Assembly: GCF_947499945.1 (NCBI RefSeq)
Contig: NZ_CANMQD010000001.1
Location: 372,001-436,000, forward strand
DNA from: an uncultured Sulfitobacter sp.
Lineage (GTDB): Bacteria; Pseudomonadota; Alphaproteobacteria; Rhodobacterales; Rhodobacteraceae
Direction of reading: 5' to 3'
DNA: 64,000 nucleotides
In this document: in pieces, positions 60,412 to 64,000 of the stretch
Numbering within the stretch: position 1 is the first letter of the stretch
How the letters are laid out: each line of letters begins with the position of its first letter
The notes under the pieces: generated by a model
Database searches by the model: none
What the model saw: the letters and a program-made list of their open reading frames with translations, nothing else
Told to the model about the DNA's origin: nothing
Position numbers and translations under genes: made by a program

Positions 60412-63325
60412 GCACACGCACTCCCTCTGGATCAACAAAGACAGGGCTGCAAATCTCAACCTCCACGGTCAGATCGCGCACATGGTCGCGCACCACCATC
60501 CGCTCGCCCATCCGCGCAGGCCCGTTCTTCACAAACCCCAGCCCGATCATCGTCCCGACAGCAGGCGAGAAACAGACCGAAGTCACATAGCCCTGATCGT
60601 TTGCGTGCACATGCGCGGCCCTCGCCTCGAACACATGCGCCCCCGCGCTCAGGGATTTCACAGCCCCCACAGGACGCAACCCAACCATACGCTCCCGCAT
60701 GGGGTCAACCAATCCTTCGCGCGCAGCCAGAACCTTGCCCACACAGTCCTTCTTGGGCGATATCATCCGCTCCATCCCCACGTCGAACGCCGTCACCCGC
60801 CCGTGGATTTCCGAATGGGTGATATGCCCCTTCTCGATCCGCAAGACATTGAGCGCCTCCATCCCGTAGGCACCGCCCTCCATCGCCTCGGCACGGCGCA
60901 CCAATTCGGCAAACAGCGCCGCCCCGTACCGCGCAGGCACCGCCACTTCATAGGCATGCTCACCGCTAAACGAGATCCGAAACAACCGCCCCGCCACACC
61001 CAGAACACTCACTTCACCACAGGCCATAAACGGCCAATCATCATTGTTCAGAGCCGTCTCTAAAACACCGTTCAACAGCTCCCGCGACTTCGGCCCCGCC
61101 ACTGCAAACTGCGCCCATTGCTCCGTCACAGAGGTAAAGGCCACATCCCACTCAGGGTGCAGCATCTGGCACACGAACTCCAAATGCCGCATCACATCCC
61201 CCGCCGCCGCTGTGGTCGTCGTCATCACATAATGCTCCGCCCCCATCCGCGCACAGGTCCCGTCATCCATGACCGTGCCATCCTCGCGCAGCATCAGGCC
61301 ATAACGCACGCGCCCCTCCTTCAGCGTCGAAAACATCCCAGTATAGACAAAATCCAACAGCTTGCCCGCGTCAGGCCCCTGAATATCAATCTTGCCCAGC
61401 GTGCTCACGTCGCACACACCAACCGATCTGCGCACATAGCCGACCTCACGATCACACGACTGCCGCCACGTGCTCTCACCACTACGCGGAAAATAACTAG
61501 GCCGATACCAAAGCCCCGCCTCAATCATCGGCGCACCCACCTCCACGGATTGCTTGTGCGACGTTGTCAGGCGTTCAGGCGCAAAGCCCTTCCCCTGCGC
61601 CCCTGCGCCCAAAGCTGCAATCGCAACAGGGCTATAGGGTGGCCGAAACGTCGTCACCCCGGTCTCGGGAATCCCGCGCCCCGTCGCATCCGCCAACACA
61701 GCCAGCGCACCGACGTTAGAGTTCTTCCCCTGATCCGTCGCCATGCCTTGCGTGGTATACCGCTTCATATGCTCGACCGAGCGGAAGTTCTCCACCGCTG
61801 CCTGCTTCACATCCTTCACCGACACATCGTTCTGGAAATCAAGCCAAGCACGCCCCTTCCCCGCAACCGCCCAAAGCGGCAAAATGTTATACGGTGCATC
61901 CTCAGCCTCGGGCAAAGCAACCTCAGGAACCTTAGCCCCCAAAGCCTCCACAACACGCTCCGCAGCCGCCATGCCTTCGGCCAGACAAGCAGCCGTCGAG
62001 AACGCGCCATTACACGCCCCCACCGCCTCTAACGTCGGCACTGCATTCGGTGTCGGCACAAACGCAGCAATATCCTCCCGCCACTGTGGCCGCCCATTCA
62101 TATGGCATGTCAAATGCACCGTAGGGTTCCAGCCGCCAGACATCGCCAGACAGTCAGCGCGTACCGAAAACTCCGCCGCCCCCTTGCGCACCATAACCTC
62201 GCGCAACGCCATGCGCCCCTTGGTGCCCACCACATGCGCCCCACGGTGCACAGGATAAGGCACATCCCCCACTTCCGCATCCGCGCGGCTGTCAATCAAC
62301 GCCGCGACTGTCACGCCTGCGCCGTGCAAATCCCGCGCCGTGCGGTGCGCATCATCATTATTGCCGAACACAACAACGCTCTGCCCCGCCGCCACACCCC
62401 AGCGGTTCACATATGCCCGCACCGCGCCTGCCATCATCACACCCGGTCGGTCATTATTCTCAAACGCAATAGGCCGCTCCAACGCCCCTGCACACAGCAC
62501 CGCGCGCCGCGCCGTAATCCGCCAGAAACACTCAATCGGCGCAGCCGAGCGCGGCACATGATGCGTCACCCGCTCCAACGCGCCAAACACACCGCCGTCA
62601 TACGCCCCTGTTACAGTCGTTCGCGTCATCAACCGCACATTGGGCATCGCCGCCAACTTCTCAATTTGCGCCGCCGCCCATTCAGCCGCGGGCAAGCCGT
62701 CCACATCCTCAACCTCGGCCAGCAACCGCCCACCCATGCGCGCATCCTCATCGCAAAGGATCACATCCAGCCCCGCCTCAGCCGCCACAGTCGCCGCCAT
62801 CAACCCCGCAGGCCCAGACCCCACAACCAACAAGTCACAAAACGCAAACGCCTTGTCATAGGTATCAGGATTATGCTTCCCGCTCAGCGCCCCAAGCCCC
62901 GCAGCCCGCCGAATAACGGGCTCGTACACCTTCTCCCAAAACGCCTTGGGCCACATGAACGTCTTGTAATAAAACCCCGCCACCAAGAACGGTGCAGCCA
63001 GATCATTCACCGCCATCGCATCGAACTTCAGCGACGGCCACGCCGACTGCGAAAACACCTCCAGCCCGTCGTAAACCTCCTGCACGGTGGCACGCACATT
63101 CGGCTCCGCATGTGCCCCACGCCCCACGGTGATAAGCGCATTCGGCTCCTCACTACCCGCCGTCAAAACCCCGCGCGGACGGTGATACTTGAATGATCGC
63201 CCCATCAGATGCACGCCATTGGCTAGCAACGCAGAGGCGACCGTATCACCGACACGCCCGTTGTAGCCGACCCCGTCAAAGCGAAACCGCACCACATCGC
63301 CCACGTTCTTATCCGACAGCCTCAT
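60404..63325 (-). CDS. soxA: sarcosine oxidase subunit alpha
   Basis: RFRFDGVGYNGRVGDTVASALLANGVHLMGRSFKYHRPRG, VVGSGPAGLMAATVAAEAGLDVILCDED, C-terminal GcvT-like domain. Confidence 0.95.
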   Translation of the reverse strand: MRLSDKNVGDVVRFRFDGVGYNGRVGDTVASALLANGVHLMGRSFKYHRPRGVLTAGSEEPNALITVGRGAHAEPNVRATVQEVYDGLEVFSQSAWPSLKFDAMAVNDLAAPFLVAGFYYKTFMWPKAFWEKVYEPVIRRAAGLGALSGKHNPDTYDKAFAFCDLLVVGSGPAGLMAATVAAEAGLDVILCDEDARMGGRLLAEVEDVDGLPAAEWAAAQIEKLAAMPNVRLMTRTTVTGAYDGGVFGALERVTHHVPRSAAPIECFWRITARRAVLCAGALERPIAFENNDRPGVMMAGAVRAYVNRWGVAAGQSVVVFGNNDDAHRTARDLHGAGVTVAALIDSRADAEVGDVPYPVHRGAHVVGTKGRMALREVMVRKGAAEFSVRADCLAMSGGWNPTVHLTCHMNGRPQWREDIAAFVPTPNAVPTLEAVGACNGAFSTAACLAEGMAAAERVVEALGAKVPEVALPEAEDAPYNILPLWAVAGKGRAWLDFQNDVSVKDVKQAAVENFRSVEHMKRYTTQGMATDQGKNSNVGALAVLADATGRGIPETGVTTFRPPYSPVAIAALGAGAQGKGFAPERLTTSHKQSVEVGAPMIEAGLWYRPSYFPRSGESTWRQSCDREVGYVRRSVGVCDVSTLGKIDIQGPDAGKLLDFVYTGMFSTLKEGRVRYGLMLREDGTVMDDGTCARMGAEHYVMTTTTAAAGDVMRHLEFVCQMLHPEWDVAFTSVTEQWAQFAVAGPKSRELLNGVLETALNNDDWPFMACGEVSVLGVAGRLFRISFSGEHAYEVAVPARYGAALFAELVRRAEAMEGGAYGMEALNVLRIEKGHITHSEIHGRVTAFDVGMERMISPKKDCVGKVLAAREGLVDPMRERMVGLRPVGAVKSLSAGAHVFEARAAHVHANDQGYVTSVCFSPAVGTMIGLGFVKNGPARMGERMVVRDHVRDLTVEVEICSPVFVDPEGVRVRG

Positions 63326-63579
63326 AACACAGCCTCCCGTGCCAAAACGGCACCCAGCACTTCATGGCTGACCGTATTGCGCGTCACCACAATCCACGCG
63401 CCACAGCCCGCCTCATGCTGCCACAAATCCCGCGTCACACCCGCAGGATTTTCGCGCAGATGCACATAGTCATCCCACGCCTGCGCGCCCGCCTCAGGGT
63501 CAGGACAATCTAATGCCGCACCTTTATAGTAAAACTCGCGCCGATCTCGAGGGCCGCACAATGGACATGGTATTCTCAA
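63322..63579 (-). CDS. soxD: sarcosine oxidase subunit delta
   Basis: IPCPLCGPRDRREFYYKGAA...LWQHEAGCGAWIVVTRNTVSHEVL; apparent TTG start. Confidence 0.88.
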   Translation of the reverse strand: MRIPCPLCGPRDRREFYYKGAALDCPDPEAGAQAWDDYVHLRENPAGVTRDLWQHEAGCGAWIVVTRNTVSHEVLGAVLAREAVL

Positions 63580-63631
63580 AACTTCATCTCCAGTACATCA
63601 AAGCACGCAAATCTTGTGGTTATCGAGCGTA

Positions 63632-63991
63632 TCATTCGCCCGAACCTTCACAGCTTTCCAAGCTAAAAACTGCGAAATCACGAACGGCGATTTGGTTCAA
63701 ACCCACCCCAAACGAGGCTTCAAAGCGATACTCTGACACGCCACCCGCTTTCAGAAAGGATCGGGTTCCCTCTCCCCTGCAGACCTCATTCTTAAGGCTT
63801 GTACTCAGCTGAGCCACAGACGCGTCAAACATTCTCGCATTGGCAACGTATTCCTTTGCCAATTCATCACTATTACTTCTGATAATTAGATAGAGTTGGC
63901 TCGTTGGCGCATCTGATAAAGCCACTAATAGGTGCCTGCCGATCCAGACACTGAATGAGTACTTACGGAAAATGGATTCCTCGTCACTCAA
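63632..63991 (-). CDS. hypothetical protein, possibly truncated by the window edge
   Basis: 119-aa open frame; no recognised family. Confidence 0.4.
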   Translation of the reverse strand: MSDEESIFRKYSFSVWIGRHLLVALSDAPTSQLYLIIRSNSDELAKEYVANARMFDASVAQLSTSLKNEVCRGEGTRSFLKAGGVSEYRFEASFGVGLNQIAVRDFAVFSLESCEGSGE

Positions 63992-64000
63992 CGCCTCAAG

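Noticed and set aside
62102-63196. 364-aa plus-strand ORF (and 61118-62032, 60179-61063) antisense to soxA
   Set aside because: Arg/His/Pro-rich shadow frames typical of high-GC coding DNA; soxA on the other strand has clear domain motifs.
1-64000. CRISPR array, prophage or transposase
   Set aside because: No regularly spaced repeats, phage structural genes or transposase motifs recognised in the ORF track or sequence.

Overview
This 64 kb window looks like an alphaproteobacterial (Rhodobacteraceae/roseobacter-type) chromosome segment. Most of it is housekeeping: a siderophore ABC transporter, metY, hppD with an Lrp/AsnC regulator, a Kef-type antiporter, cobT/cobS, carD, a 7Fe ferredoxin, an S4 protein with a SUV3-like helicase, a ligase/MBL-exonuclease pair, pepF, rpoH, an RluA-type pseudouridine synthase, tRNA-His, mmcB, nusB-ribH-ribBA-ribE, a kpsS/wza/kpsC-like capsule cassette, ribD-nrdR, rpoD, dnaG and soxG-A-D. 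The left end (about 0.36-3.5 kb) is a decayed region holding remnants of a secreted ClpP-like protein. The observations most worth a second look are: (1) three tandem, ATGA-overlapping secreted paralogs sharing a WCAAA-Y...FC signature (53.9-55.1 kb); (2) an RHH-type regulator whose twin palindromic operators sit on its own -35/-10 promoter (13.33-13.39 kb); (3) a 1022-aa protein with a PilM/GspL-like N-terminus and a PilP/GspC-like C-terminus; (4) an unannotated 160-nt rod-shaped RNA candidate resembling 6S RNA, followed by a gene-poor region with a perfect CtrA box; (5) a GT-A-like gene paired with a protein carrying an apparently inactivated RelA/SpoT-type HD domain. No CRISPR array, prophage or transposase was recognised. 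All family assignments come from reading the sequence and were not checked by database search.
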